DNA of 64,000 nucleotides from Micromonospora tarapacensis. Lineage in GTDB: Bacteria > Actinomycetota > Actinomycetes > Mycobacteriales > Micromonosporaceae. The notes below the pieces were generated by a model, which saw only the letters and a program-made list of their open reading frames with translations, had not been told where the DNA came from and made no database searches. A program made the position numbers and the translations under genes. This document shows, in pieces, positions 36,176 to 44,856 of this stretch. The DNA is taken from NCBI RefSeq assembly GCF_019697375.1, contig NZ_JAHCDI010000004.1:3645324-3709323 (forward strand). Direction: 5' to 3'. The number at the start of each line of letters is the position of its first letter. Position 1 is the stretch's first letter.

Positions 36176-37621
36176 CTACAGGTCGGCGGGGGCGGCCAGC
36201 CGGCCGACGACGGCGGTGGCGGCGGCCACCGGCGGGCTGACCAGGTGGGTCCGCCCACCCCGGCCCTGACGGCCCTCGAAGTTGCGGTTCGAGGTGGAGG
36301 CGGCGCGCTGCCCGGGAGAGAGCGTGTCCGGGTTCATGCCCAGACACATGGAGCAGCCGGCGAAGCGCCACTCGGCGCCGGCGTCGACGAAGACCTTGTC
36401 CAGCCCTTCCGCCTGGGCGGCCTCGCGCACGGCGGCGGAGCCGGGCACCACCAACATGCGTACCCCGTCGGCGACGGTGTGGCCACGCAGCACCTCGGCG
36501 GCGGCGCGCAGGTCCTCCAGACGCCCGTTGGTGCACGAGCCGACGAAGACCACGTCGACGGCGAGGTCGCGCAGCACGGTGCCGGGGCGCAGGTCCATGT
36601 ACTCCAGGGCCCGGCGGGCGGCGGCCCGCTCCGGCTCGGTGACGAACTCGTCCGGGTCCGGCACGGTCGCGCCCAGCGGTGCACCCTGACCGGGGTTGGT
36701 GCCCCAGGTGACGAACGGACTGATCTCGGCGGCGTCCAGCGTCACCTCGGCGTCGAAGGTCGCACCCTCGTCGGTGGGCAGCGTCCGCCAGTAGGCCACC
36801 GCCGCGTCCCAGTCGGCTCCGGCGGGGGCGTTCGGCCGTCCCTTGAGGTACGCGAAGGTGGTGTCGTCCGGTGCGATCATGCCGGCCTTGGCGCCCCACT
36901 CGATGGACATGTTGGCGATGGTCATCCGCGCTTCCATGGACAGCGCCCGGATCGCCTCACCCCGGTACTCCACGATGTGCCCGCGCCCGCCGCCGGTGCC
37001 GACCTTGGCGATCAGGGCGAGCACCAGATCCTTCGCGGTGACGCCGGGGCCGAGCCGGCCGTCGACGGTGACCGCCATGGTCTTCGGCCGGGCCTGCGGC
37101 AGTGTCTGGGTGGCGAGCACGTGCTCGACCTCGCTGGTGCCGATGCCGAAGGCCAGAGCGCCGAAGGCGCCGTGGGTGGCGGTGTGCGAGTCGCCGCAGA
37201 CGATCGTCATGCCGGGCTGGGTGAGGCCCAGCTGCGGGCCGATCACGTGCACGATGCCCTGGTTCGCGTCGCCGAGCGGGTGCAGCCTGACGCCGTACTC
37301 GGCGCAGTTGCGCCGCAGCGTCTCGATCTGGATGCGGGAGGTCGGGTCGGCGATGGTGAGCAGGTCGCCGCGGCGCTGCTGGAACGAGGGATCGGCGTAC
37401 CCGGTCGGGGTGTTGTGATCCTCGGTCGCGAGCGTGAGGTCGGTGCGGCGCACCCGCCGGCCGGCCAGCCGCAGCCCATCGAAGGCCTGCGGGCTGGTCA
37501 CCTCGTGCAGCAGGTGCAGGTCGATGAAGAGCAGATCGGGCTCACCAGCGGCGGACCGGACGACGTGTGCGTCCCAGACCTTCTCGGCCAGGGTCCTCGA
37601 CCCAGGAGTGACTCCCACCAT
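36176..37621 (-). CDS. leuC: 3-isopropylmalate dehydratase large subunit
   Basis: A 481-aa [4Fe-4S] aconitase-family subunit that isomerises 2- to 3-isopropylmalate with LeuD. Iron-sulfur cysteines are in VGSCTNGR and the pair [11 protein letters not shown]. Other landmarks: [67 protein letters not shown] 37621 has no ribosome site; TAGGAT lies 6 nt upstream (leaderless). Divergent from ndgR by 37 bp. Confidence 0.97.
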   Translation of the reverse strand: MVGVTPGSRTLAEKVWDAHVVRSAAGEPDLLFIDLHLLHEVTSPQAFDGLRLAGRRVRRTDLTLATEDHNTPTGYADPSFQQRRGDLLTIADPTSRIQIETLRRNCAEYGVRLHPLGDANQGIVHVIGPQLGLTQPGMTIVCGDSHTATHGAFGALAFGIGTSEVEHVLATQTLPQARPKTMAVTVDGRLGPGVTAKDLVLALIAKVGTGGGRGHIVEYRGEAIRALSMEARMTIANMSIEWGAKAGMIAPDDTTFAYLKGRPNAPAGADWDAAVAYWRTLPTDEGATFDAEVTLDAAEISPFVTWGTNPGQGAPLGATVPDPDEFVTEPERAAARRALEYMDLRPGTVLRDLAVDVVFVGSCTNGRLEDLRAAAEVLRGHTVADGVRMLVVPGSAAVREAAQAEGLDKVFVDAGAEWRFAGCSMCLGMNPDTLSPGQRAASTSNRNFEGRQGRGGRTHLVSPPVAAATAVVGRLAAPADL

Positions 37622-37627
37622 CTGGAC

Positions 37628-37633
37628 ATCCTA
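37628..37633 (-). promoter_or_regulatory. -10 element (TAGGAT) of leaderless leuC
   Basis: TAGGAT on the minus strand, 6-nt gap, then ATG 37621. It lies 12 bp from the opposing ndgR -10, so the two core promoters face outward from a shared 37-bp gap. Confidence 0.65.
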
Positions 37634-37645
37634 AATTCTGGGAGG

Positions 37646-37651
37646 TAAGTT
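37646..37651 (+). promoter_or_regulatory. -10 element (TAAGTT) of leaderless ndgR
   Basis: TAAGTT on the plus strand, 7-nt gap, then GTG 37659. The -35 position of this promoter falls inside or beyond the leuC promoter, giving mutual occlusion or a shared operator. Confidence 0.55.
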
Positions 37652-37658
37652 TCGGCTT

Positions 37659-38357
37659 GTGGGACACAGTATGAGCGGTGTCGGCGTTCTCGACAAGGCG
37701 GTGGTCATCCTGGCCGCCTGCGTGGACGGCGCCAGCCTGGCCGAACTCGTTGAACGCACCAAGCTGCCCCGGGCCACCGCGCACCGGCTGGCACAGGCGC
37801 TGGAAATCCACCGGATGCTGGTCCGGGACACCCAGGGCCGCTGGCGTCCCGGCCCGCGCCTGGGCGAGCTGGCGAACGCGGCACCGGACGTGCTGCTGAC
37901 CGCGGCCGAGCCACTGCTCGCCGCCCTGCGGGACGCCACCGGAGAGAGCGCCCAGCTCTACCTGCGGCGGGCGGACGAGCGGATCTGCGTGGCCGCCGCC
38001 GAGCGGGCCAGCGGGCTGCGGGACACCGTCCCGGTGGGTTCCGTGTTGCCGATGATCGCCGGCTCGGCGGCGCAGATCCTGCTCGCCTGGGAACCGCCCG
38101 AGGCGGTGATGCCGCTGCTGCCCCGGTCGAAGTTCACCGGCCGCACCCTCGCCGAGGTGCGCCGCCGCGGCTGGGCGCAGAGCGTCGCCGAGCGGGAGGC
38201 CGGTGTGGCGAGCGTCTCGGCTCCGATCCGCGACCGCACCGGCCGCGTGATCGCCGCGATCAGCATCTCCGGCCCGATCGAGCGCCTCGGCCGCCGCCCC
38301 GGCGAACGCCACGCCATGGCCGTAGTCCGCGCCGGCCAACGCCTCTCCGGCCTCTAA
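37659..38357 (+). CDS. ndgR: IclR-family transcriptional regulator (NdgR-type)
   Basis: A 232-aa regulator. The N-terminal winged HTH (about 8-65) contains GVGVLDKAVVILAACVDGASLAELVERTKLPRATAHRLAQAL; the C-terminal IclR effector domain includes ESAQLYLRRADERICVAAAERASGLRDTVPVGSVLPM and ASVSAPIRDRTGRVIAAISISGP. Divergence from leuCD is the classical NdgR/AreB arrangement; these proteins control leuCD and other amino-acid genes in Streptomyces. GTG 37659 (leaderless) or ATG 37671 may be the start. The effector is probably an amino acid or pathway intermediate. Confidence 0.92.
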   Translation: MGHSMSGVGVLDKAVVILAACVDGASLAELVERTKLPRATAHRLAQALEIHRMLVRDTQGRWRPGPRLGELANAAPDVLLTAAEPLLAALRDATGESAQLYLRRADERICVAAAERASGLRDTVPVGSVLPMIAGSAAQILLAWEPPEAVMPLLPRSKFTGRTLAEVRRRGWAQSVAEREAGVASVSAPIRDRTGRVIAAISISGPIERLGRRPGERHAMAVVRAGQRLSGL

Positions 38358-38401
38358 CCCAACCCCACCCCACCCACCCCCGGCCCACCCGACGCTCTCG
38401 C

Positions 38402-38462
38402 GTTGATCATGAAGTTAGCGGGGTCTTTGATCTCCAAAAGGCCCGCTAACTTCATGATCAAC
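38402..38462. repeat. 21-bp perfect inverted repeat with 19-nt loop, G/C-rich flanks
   Basis: Perfect arms at 38402-38422 and 38442-38462; arm 1 starts GTTGATCATGAAGTT and the loop is GTCTTTGATCTCCAAAAGG. The arms contain the palindrome TGATCA. C-rich sequence (38358-38395) precedes it and a G-rich mirror (38468-38492) follows. It lies between ndgR and tRNA-Glu, convergent, so it can act as a bidirectional terminator. I believe similar GTTGATCATGAAGTT palindromes are scattered through Micromonospora genomes; that needs a genome search. Confidence 0.65.
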
Positions 38463-38545
38463 ACGACGGGGGTGGGGGTGGAGTGGGGTGGGAGTGGATG
38501 AAACGGCTCGTCCTGCCGAAGCGGGACGAGCCGGATCTTGAGTTG

Positions 38546-38618
38546 TAGCCCCGACCGGATTCGAACCGGCGCTACCGCCTTGAGAGGGCGGCGTCCTGGG
38601 CCACTAGACGACGGGGCC
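38546..38618 (-). tRNA. tRNA-Glu (anticodon CTC)
   Basis: A 73-nt cloverleaf on the minus strand. The acceptor begins GGCCCCG and pairs with the 3' CGGGGCT, discriminator A. Anticodon loop CTCTCAA carries CTC, and the T arm holds GGTTCGAATCC. CCA is not encoded. Confidence 0.95.
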
Positions 38619-38754
38619 AGAACATTTTGCGGCACCGCCGGTGAGGCGGTGCCGCCGAACTCTACCAGATCTCGCGACCGAGGCCCTCGCGGTGCATCGG
38701 TGCCGAACTCCACCAGAATCCAGCGACCTCGATTCTTGACGAATCGCGGCTGCG

Positions 38755-38826
38755 CTGGGGTACCAGGACTCGAACCTAGACTAACTGAACCAGAATCAGT
38801 CGGGCTGCCAATTACCCCATACCCCA
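38755..38826 (-). tRNA. tRNA-Gln (anticodon CTG)
   Basis: A 72-nt cloverleaf on the minus strand. Acceptor TGGGGTA pairs with TACCCCA, discriminator G. Anticodon loop has CTG between ACTGATT and GTTCAGT; T arm GGTTCGAGTCC. CCA is not encoded. It lies 136 nt upstream of tRNA-Glu on the same strand, the usual actinobacterial Gln-Glu pair. Confidence 0.95.
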
Positions 38827-38923
38827 ATGGCCCCTTGCGGCGCCGGGAACAAACTCTACCCTCCCCGGCACCAGCAGGCCAAATCGACTTCCCCAAAGCG
38901 CCCTTGAGCTGCGAAAACGGCGA

Positions 38924-39727
38924 TCAGGTCGCAGACAGGACCGGGTTGACCAACTCGCCGATCCCGTCGATCCTGACGCTCACCGTATCCCCCTCGGCGA
39001 GCGGGCTAACCCCTGCCGGCGTGCCGGTCAGCACGACGTCACCGGGCAGCAACGTCATCACGTGTGAGACGTACGACACCAGTGCCGGCACGTCGAAGAC
39101 CATGTCCCGGGTGCGGCCCAACTGGCGGACCTCCATCTCCTCCGGATCGCGTCCCACCTCGCAGCGGATCTCCAGATCGGTGACGTCGAGACCGGTGGTG
39201 ATCCACGGCCCGATCGGGCAGAACGAGTCGAACCCCTTCGCCCGGGTCCACTGGCTGTCGGAGCGTTGCAGGTCGCGGGCGGTGACGTCGTTGGCGCAGG
39301 TGTAGCCGAAGATGGCGCGCTCCGCCGCGGCCCGGTCCGCACGGCGGGCACCGGGCGCACCGATCACCACCGCCAACTCTGCCTCGTGCTCGACCTGCCT
39401 GCTGAACTCCGGGAGCCGGATCGCGTCCCGAGGGCCGATGACCGAGGTGGAGGGCTTGAGGAACAGCAATGGCTCCTTCGGGACCTCGTGACCATGTTCG
39501 GCGGCGTGCTCCGCGTAGTTGCGACCGACGCAGACCACCTTGCTGGGCAGGATCGGGGAGAGCAGCCGGACGTCGGACAACGCCCAGCGGACCCCGCTGA
39601 ACGTGATCTGGCCGAACGGATGGCCGGAGATCTCCGCGATGGTGAGCCCCTGCGGGCCCGCCTCCGGCTCCCCCTCGACGACGCCGAACGACATTCCCTT
39701 GGCATGAGCGAAACGAGCGATACGCAC
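38924..39727 (-). CDS. Fumarylacetoacetate hydrolase (FAH) family protein
   Basis: A 267-aa protein. The FAH fold has VVCVGRNYAEHAAEHGHEVPKEPLLFLKPSTSVIGP, metal ligands in EHEAELAVVIG and GYTCANDVTARDLQRSD, QWTRAKGFDSFCPIGPWI, and the terminal LLPGDVVLTGTPAGVSPL. The substrate could be acylpyruvate, oxaloacetate or a catechol-pathway product. GTG 39727 lacks a ribosome site; TAGATT lies 6 nt upstream (leaderless). Mycobacteria also have an FAH gene between leuC and serA/gltX. Confidence 0.9.
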   Translation of the reverse strand: MRIARFAHAKGMSFGVVEGEPEAGPQGLTIAEISGHPFGQITFSGVRWALSDVRLLSPILPSKVVCVGRNYAEHAAEHGHEVPKEPLLFLKPSTSVIGPRDAIRLPEFSRQVEHEAELAVVIGAPGARRADRAAAERAIFGYTCANDVTARDLQRSDSQWTRAKGFDSFCPIGPWITTGLDVTDLEIRCEVGRDPEEMEVRQLGRTRDMVFDVPALVSYVSHVMTLLPGDVVLTGTPAGVSPLAEGDTVSVRIDGIGELVNPVLSAT

Positions 39728-39733
39728 CAGGCC

Positions 39734-39739
39734 AATCTA
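39734..39739 (-). promoter_or_regulatory. -10 element (TAGATT) for leaderless FAH gene
   Basis: TAGATT, 6-nt gap, then GTG 39727 on the minus strand; no ribosome site. Confidence 0.55.
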
Positions 39740-39862
39740 GTCCGACCGGCCGGCGGGCCGGGCGAAGCTTACCGGTGACGATCACCTCCCGGGCCAAATT
39801 CACCGCTTCGTACCCGCACGACGTGTGCCCGCACCTAGCGTCGGCTGCGGAGGTTCGTTCGT

Positions 39863-41146
39863 ATGCCTGCATCGAGACGACACCACAGGGCCCTCGCGGC
39901 GATCGTGCACTGCGTCGGCCTGCTCACCGCCCTGCCGGTCCTGCCGGCGGCCGGCGTCCCGGAAGCCCCGGCGGCCGGGCGGCAACACGCGGCGGCCACG
40001 CCCGATCCCAGCATGCCGGCGGCACCGCCAGCGGTACCCACCCCCACCCGGGTCGCCTCGCCGGCCGCCAGGCCGAAGGTCAGCGTGGCGGTGGCGCCGG
40101 AACACACCGCCGAGCCCGGGTACCGCATCGAGGTCCGCAACACCGGCAACGCCCCGGTGGACACCACCGTGCGCCAGGAACTGCCCGAGGGAGTCTCGGC
40201 GACCACGATCAGCGACGGGGGTCGGCAGCTACGCCCCGGTGGGTCGGCGGCGACCGAGGTGACCTGGCGTCTGAGGCTGCCGCCGCGCAGCACCACCACG
40301 CTGGGCACCACCCTCGCCGGCGCCGCCGCCCAGCAGCCGGTGACCGCGCCGGCGTGCGCCTTCGCCAGTGACGGCCGGCGGCCGTACGACTGCGCGACCG
40401 CCACCTGGACGGCGCCGGGGGCCACGGCAGCCGGTCCGCAGGAGCCGACGGGTTGGCGTCGCCAGGCTCCCGCGCTGCTGGTCGGCGCGGTGGCGGTGCT
40501 GGTGCTCGGCGTCGTGGGCTTCGTCACCTGGCGGCGCCGGCGGCGGCCGGTCGCCGCCGCACTGGCCTCGGACGGACCGGGCACGGTCTATCCCCGTCCG
40601 GCCGCTCCTCGCCCGCCGGCCCGGCGGCGCAAGCCGCCGGTCTGGGTGGTGGTGCCGGTGGCGGCGACGGTGCTGGCCGGCACGGTCGGCGCGGCGGCCT
40701 GGTCCGCAACCCAGCGGGTGACCGCGATCGACACCGACAGCCAGCCGACCAGCGGCGCCTGGAAGGGTGCCGGGGCGAGCGGTGCGCTGGGGACGCCGCT
40801 GCGCGAGGAGGCGTTCGAGTTCACCGTCTACCGGATGAGCTGCGAACCGGGCCGGGACGCCCGGCAGTGCCAGGCGACCGTCGGGGTCCGCAACCTCACC
40901 CCGGAGCACCAGAGCTGGCACGGCAAGCTGCAACGGGCCTACCTGGCGGACGGCAACTGGGTCACCACCGACGAGCAGGCCACCCGGCGGGCGAACCAGG
41001 GGCGGGACATGTTCGCCGAGCCGATGGCGGCCGGCAGCCGGATGGTGCTGCCGCTGGTGTTCACGATCAACGGGCGGGAGGCGCCGCAGCGGCTGGAACT
41101 GCGCAGCGGGGTGTTCTCCGCCGGGGTACGGGTGGAGGTGCCCTGA
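39863..41146 (+). CDS. Secreted/membrane protein of unknown function, two hydrophobic segments
   Basis: A 427-aa protein. It has a signal peptide (ALAAIVHCVGLLTALPVLPAAG), then a Pro/Ala linker. A beta-rich domain near 72-150 (VSVAVAPEHTAEPGYRIEVRNTGNAPVDTTVRQELPEGV) resembles DUF11/CARDB-type repeats. Transmembrane helices follow near 205-225 (APALLVGAVAVLVLGVVGFV) and 255-275, separated by an Arg-rich segment, and there is a C-terminal domain with conserved Cys (MSCEPGRDARQCQATVGV). ATG 39863 has GGAGG 9 nt upstream. No function recognised; the C-terminal part would face outside. Confidence 0.75.
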   Translation: MPASRRHHRALAAIVHCVGLLTALPVLPAAGVPEAPAAGRQHAAATPDPSMPAAPPAVPTPTRVASPAARPKVSVAVAPEHTAEPGYRIEVRNTGNAPVDTTVRQELPEGVSATTISDGGRQLRPGGSAATEVTWRLRLPPRSTTTLGTTLAGAAAQQPVTAPACAFASDGRRPYDCATATWTAPGATAAGPQEPTGWRRQAPALLVGAVAVLVLGVVGFVTWRRRRRPVAAALASDGPGTVYPRPAAPRPPARRRKPPVWVVVPVAATVLAGTVGAAAWSATQRVTAIDTDSQPTSGAWKGAGASGALGTPLREEAFEFTVYRMSCEPGRDARQCQATVGVRNLTPEHQSWHGKLQRAYLADGNWVTTDEQATRRANQGRDMFAEPMAAGSRMVLPLVFTINGREAPQRLELRSGVFSAGVRVEVP

Positions 41147-41167
41147 CCGGCGGAGACGACCCGGTCG

Positions 41168-41173
41168 TACCCT
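41168..41173 (+). promoter_or_regulatory. -10 element (TACCCT) for leaderless gene at 41180
   Basis: TACCCT, 6-nt gap, then GTG 41180; no ribosome site. Confidence 0.5.
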
Positions 41174-41179
41174 TGGTCG

Positions 41180-42070
41180 GTGACCGGCCTGCCCGCGGCG
41201 ACCTGGCTGCCCCTACAGGCAGCTCACGAGCAGCGCGCCGATCGCCTCACCGCCGGCCGTCGCGCCCGCAGGGTCACCGGGGAGCGGCACGCCATCGATG
41301 ACTTCCTCTACGACTACTACGGCACGAGACCCTCGGTGCTGCGGCGGTGGCACCCCGGCGTCGGCGTCCGCCTGGAACCCGGATCCGCCGGCCCGGCCCC
41401 GCACCACCGCTGGCGCTGGTACGCGACGGACGCGGACGCGTCGGTGCGTCTCGACCTCGCCGCGTTCCTCGCCGACCGGGGCGATTCGGTGCGCTTCATC
41501 CATCGACTGCTGTCCGCCATCGCGTCACGACCGGCCTTCACCGGCTGCTTCGGCCTGCACGAGTGGGCGATGGTGTACCGCCAGCGGGAGCACCGGCATC
41601 CGCTCCCCCTCCGTCTCGGGCAGCAGGACACCGACGCGGTGGTCGAGTCACACCAGATCCGCTGCACGCACTTCGACGCGTACCGGTTCTTCACCCCCGA
41701 CGCGGTCGGCCTCAACCGGCTCCGGCCGACGCGGGCCAGTCAGGTGGAGCTCGACCAGCCGGGCTGCCTGCACGCCTCGATGGACTGCCACAAGTGGGCC
41801 ACGAAGCTGGGTCCCGCCGTGGCCGGTGACCTGGCGCTCGACTGCTTCGAGCTGGCGAGGGACATCCGGCTGCTCGACATGCAGGCGTCACCGTACGACT
41901 TCTCCTCGTACGGTGAACCGGCGGTGGCCGTCGAGACGCCGGAGGGCAAGGCCGAGTACGTGGCTCGGCAGCGCGAGTTCTCCCAGCGTGCGGGCCGGCT
42001 GCGGGCCCGGCTGATCGACGTCTGCGTGGCCCTGCTGGCGGCGGAGCCGGCGGCGCTGTCGAGGGTCTGA
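41180..42070 (+). CDS. Conserved actinobacterial protein often annotated as 3-methyladenine DNA glycosylase
   Basis: A 296-aa protein with the conserved blocks HAIDDFLYDYYGTRPSVLRRWHPGVG, WYATDADASVRLDL, CFGLHEWAMVYR, CTHFDAYRFFTPDAVGLN, CLHASMDCHKWATKLGPAV and LARDIRLLDMQASPYDFSSYG. Homologues in Streptomyces and mycobacteria carry the label 3-methyladenine DNA glycosylase, but I see no HhH-GPD or AAG motif, so that label is unproven. The conserved His/Trp/Cys/Asp residues look enzyme-like. GTG 41180 is a leaderless candidate. Confidence 0.7.
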   Translation: MTGLPAATWLPLQAAHEQRADRLTAGRRARRVTGERHAIDDFLYDYYGTRPSVLRRWHPGVGVRLEPGSAGPAPHHRWRWYATDADASVRLDLAAFLADRGDSVRFIHRLLSAIASRPAFTGCFGLHEWAMVYRQREHRHPLPLRLGQQDTDAVVESHQIRCTHFDAYRFFTPDAVGLNRLRPTRASQVELDQPGCLHASMDCHKWATKLGPAVAGDLALDCFELARDIRLLDMQASPYDFSSYGEPAVAVETPEGKAEYVARQREFSQRAGRLRARLIDVCVALLAAEPAALSRV

Positions 42071-42122
42071 GGCCGGGCACCGGGATCGCACCTCCGGCGG
42101 GCCGGCCCGGTCGTCGCCGGTG

Positions 42123-42548
42123 CTACTCGCCGTCCACCCGGCGGTCGCGCTTGCGTTGGGCGCGGCGCTTCTTCTCGGCCAACCGCCGTTCCTTCGCTCC
42201 CCGTGACGGCCGGGTGGGGCGGCGCGGCGGGGGCGGCGGGGCGACGGCCTCGCGCAGCAGCGACGTCAGTCGTTCCCGGGCCGCCTCGCGGTTGGCCAGC
42301 TGGGCCCGATGCTCACTGGCGGCGATGGTCAGCACGCCGTCGACCAGCCGCCCGGCGAGCCGGTCCAGTGCCCGGGCGCGCAGCGGCTCCGGGATGCTCG
42401 GCGAGCCGGCCAGGTCGAAGCTCAGCTCGACCCGGGAGTCGGCGGTGTTGACTCCCTGCCCACCGGGCCCGGACGACCGGGAGAACCGCTCCCGCAGCTC
42501 GGCGGCGGGAACGACCCACCGGTCGGTCACCCGCAGTCCGTCGTCCAC
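42123..42548 (-). CDS. arfB: Aminoacyl-tRNA hydrolase ArfB (YaeJ), ribosome rescue
   Basis: A 141-aa protein. The release-factor GGQ motif is in SRSSGPGGQGVNTADSRVELSFDL (residues about 24-47), followed by a basic, Lys/Arg-rich C-terminal tail (KERRLAEKKRRAQRKRDRR) that inserts into the empty mRNA channel. Releases peptides from stalled ribosomes. GTG 42548 has no ribosome site but TAGCCT 6 nt upstream. Confidence 0.93.
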   Translation of the reverse strand: MDDGLRVTDRWVVPAAELRERFSRSSGPGGQGVNTADSRVELSFDLAGSPSIPEPLRARALDRLAGRLVDGVLTIAASEHRAQLANREAARERLTSLLREAVAPPPPPRRPTRPSRGAKERRLAEKKRRAQRKRDRRVDGE

Positions 42549-42554
42549 GCCCTG

Positions 42555-42560
42555 AGGCTA
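42555..42560 (-). promoter_or_regulatory. -10 element (TAGCCT) for leaderless arfB
   Basis: TAGCCT, 6-nt gap, then GTG 42548 on the minus strand. It lies 2-5 bp past the end of the upstream 98-aa gene. Confidence 0.55.
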
Positions 42561-42854
42561 GCGTGCGGGCCGCTCGTCCGGGGCGCTGCTCGGGCCCGGC
42601 GTCGGCGGAGCCGGCTCGTCGGTCCCGCCGGCGGCGGCGTACGCGACCGCACCGACCAGAAGCAGGGCGATCACGCCGACCTTCGTGGTGACCATCTTGA
42701 TCAGCAACCACGCAGCGCGACGCGCGCCGGGCACGGTCTTCTTCGCCGCCTGATAGTCGTTCCAGCCCCGCCTGGCCCGCGCGTACGACGACCCGACGCC
42801 ACTTCCGATGATGAGGCCCACCAGCAGGAGGACCGCGATGAGAGGACGCTCCAC
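42558..42854 (-). CDS. Small membrane protein of unknown function (98 aa)
   Basis: Two hydrophobic helices (LIAVLLLVGLIIGSGVGS near the N-terminus and VGVIALLLVGAVAYAAAG near 60-76), a basic loop (ARARRGWNDYQAAKKTVPGARR) and a Pro/Ser tail. GTG 42854 has no ribosome site; GATACT lies 7 nt upstream. It lies between arfB and the serine protease on the same strand. Confidence 0.6.
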   Translation of the reverse strand: MERPLIAVLLLVGLIIGSGVGSSYARARRGWNDYQAAKKTVPGARRAAWLLIKMVTTKVGVIALLLVGAVAYAAAGGTDEPAPPTPGPSSAPDERPAR

Positions 42855-42963
42855 CCACGCCAGTATCCATACCCAGCGTCATATTTCCATTCTCCGATCA
42901 TCCGGCGCGGGAATCCGACAGTTGCCCCGATCTCCTCGTAATCGGACAGTGACTGTGTGTATA

Positions 42964-43827
42964 TCACCCGCCCTTACCAATGATCGTGTCGGCCGTCTGC
43001 TGCACCTGTTCGATCGGGATGGCGAAGCCGATCCCGATCGATCCGTTGCCGTCGATCGTGGCGATCGCGGTGTTCACCCCGACCACCTCGCCCCGCGCGT
43101 TGACCAACGGTCCACCGGAGTTGCCCGGGTTGATCGAGGCATCGGTCTGCACCGCCCGGTGCCGGTTGTCGCCGAGGCGCACCTGGCGGTCCAGCGCACT
43201 GACGATGCCGGCGGTGACGGTGCCGGGCAGCCCCAGCGGCGAACCGACGGCCAGCACCGGCTCGCCCACCCGGGTCGAACCCGGCTTGGCCAGCGGCAAC
43301 GGCGTCAGCCCCGCGGACGGTGGCACCCTGAGCACCGCGAGATCGCTGCCCGGCTCCCGGCCCACCACCTCCGCCGCGAACCGCCGGCCATCCGGCAGTT
43401 CCACCGTCACCGGCCCACCACGCCCCTTCGTCAGGATGTGGTCGTTGGTGATGATGTGCTGCTCGGCGTCCACGGCGAAGCCGGAACCGCTCGCCGAGCC
43501 GTTACCGGCGCCACCCACCAGCACCGACACCACCCCCGGCACGGTCTTCTCGGCGGCGGTCACCAGTTCGGCCGGCACCGGGGCGGCCGTGGCGGCCGCC
43601 GGGCCCGGGCCGCCGTCGCGACCGGCCACCCAGCCGCCGGCCAACCCTCCCGCGCCGGTGGAGAGCGCGATCACCGCCAGGCCCACCAGCAGCCGGCGAT
43701 GCCAGCCCCACGCCATCCGGTCCCGCGCCCTGGACGCACCGTCCGGCCCGGCCCGGCCGTCCGGGTCGAGATCCGGCGAGACGAACCAGGGACCCCGTGG
43801 TTCGCCCAGCCCGGTCTGCACTGCCAT
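42964..43827 (-). CDS. Membrane-anchored trypsin-like (HtrA/DegP-type) serine protease without PDZ
   Basis: A 287-aa protein: cytoplasmic N-terminus, one transmembrane helix (RRLLVGLAVIALSTGAGGLAGG), then an S1C protease domain. Catalytic triad: His in HIITNDHIL, Asp in SDLAVLRV, Ser in INPGNSGGPLVNARGEVVGVNTAI. The protein stops soon after the protease domain, so the C-terminal PDZ of HtrA is missing. ATG 43827 has GAGGAG upstream. It follows the VWA gene by 69 bp. Confidence 0.9.
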   Translation of the reverse strand: MAVQTGLGEPRGPWFVSPDLDPDGRAGPDGASRARDRMAWGWHRRLLVGLAVIALSTGAGGLAGGWVAGRDGGPGPAAATAAPVPAELVTAAEKTVPGVVSVLVGGAGNGSASGSGFAVDAEQHIITNDHILTKGRGGPVTVELPDGRRFAAEVVGREPGSDLAVLRVPPSAGLTPLPLAKPGSTRVGEPVLAVGSPLGLPGTVTAGIVSALDRQVRLGDNRHRAVQTDASINPGNSGGPLVNARGEVVGVNTAIATIDGNGSIGIGFAIPIEQVQQTADTIIGKGG

Positions 43828-43896
43828 ACGTACGCTCCTCACGTGCGCGGCCGGCACCGGCCGCTCCGGTGGCTCGGCCAGGCCGGGCCGACGAGG

Positions 43897-44856
43897 TCAG
43901 GGCAGGCGGGAGAACCACCGCATCGAGCCGACCGCCGCGCCCATCGCGAACACCAGCCCGAGCCCGATGAACCGGGCCGAGACGTCCTGCCGTACCTTCC
44001 GCCAGCCCACCGAGCTGCCGATGTCGTCGTAGACGGCACGCAGTTCGTCACTCGTGTCGGCCTCGTGGAAACCACCCCCGGTCTCCTCGGCGACGGCCTG
44101 CAAGGTCGCGCCGTCCACCGGCACCTGGATCGGCCGCCCTCCACGGTCGACGAAACCGCCGGGCGTACCGAACGAGATCGTGTGCACCGGCACCTCGAAG
44201 GCGACGGCCTCGATGGCCGCCTCCATCGGGTCCATTCCCGAGGTGTTCGCCCCGTCGGAGAGCACGATGATCCGCGCCGGCGGCGGCTGGGTGGCCGCCT
44301 TGTCGTCCAGCGCCTTCACCGCGCCCAGCGAGGTGCTGATGGCCTCGCCGATCGCGGTGCCCTGGACACCGGTCACGCCCTCGGCGAGCCGGTCGATCCC
44401 GTCGTGCAGCGCCTCCCGGTCGGTGCTCGGTGGCACCAGCACCGCCGCGCTGCCGGCGAACGCGACCAGCCCGACGTTGAACTCACCAGGTAGCCCGTCG
44501 ACGAACCGCCCGGCGGCACGCTTGGCCGCGCCGAGCCGGTCCGGCTCGACGTCGGTCGCGAGCATCGAGGTGGAGACGTCCACCGCCACCATCACGGTGG
44601 CGCGTTCCCGGGGCACCCGGACCTCGGCGGTGGGCCGGGCGAAGCCGACGACGAGCAGGGCCAGCATGGCGAGGAAGAGGCCGGCCGGCAGGTGCCGGCG
44701 CCAGGTCGGGCGCCGGGGCGCCACCCGGTCGAGCAACCGCAGGTTGGTGAACCGGACGGCATACCGGCTGCGGCGGCGCTGCGCCACCAGGTACACCACG
44801 GTCAGGGCCGCCACACCGAGCAGCAGCCAGAGCCGGACGGGCGACTCCCAGATCAC
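43897..44856 (-). CDS. VWA-domain membrane protein (BatA-like)
   Basis: A 319-aa protein: two N-terminal helices (VRLWLLLGVAALTVVYLV; LPAGLFLAMLALLVVGFA), then a von Willebrand factor A domain with MIDAS motif VDVSTSM (DxSxS) and ...TDREALHDGIDRL, IVLSDGANTSGMDP, and a C-terminal helix. GTG 44856 has GGGAGGTG upstream. It overlaps the DUF58 gene stop, forming moxR-DUF58-VWA, a conserved complex-like set that may act as an ATPase-driven chaperone or metal-insertion system; function in actinobacteria is not established. Confidence 0.9.
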   Translation of the reverse strand: MIWESPVRLWLLLGVAALTVVYLVAQRRRSRYAVRFTNLRLLDRVAPRRPTWRRHLPAGLFLAMLALLVVGFARPTAEVRVPRERATVMVAVDVSTSMLATDVEPDRLGAAKRAAGRFVDGLPGEFNVGLVAFAGSAAVLVPPSTDREALHDGIDRLAEGVTGVQGTAIGEAISTSLGAVKALDDKAATQPPPARIIVLSDGANTSGMDPMEAAIEAVAFEVPVHTISFGTPGGFVDRGGRPIQVPVDGATLQAVAEETGGGFHEADTSDELRAVYDDIGSSVGWRKVRQDVSARFIGLGLVFAMGAAVGSMRWFSRLP

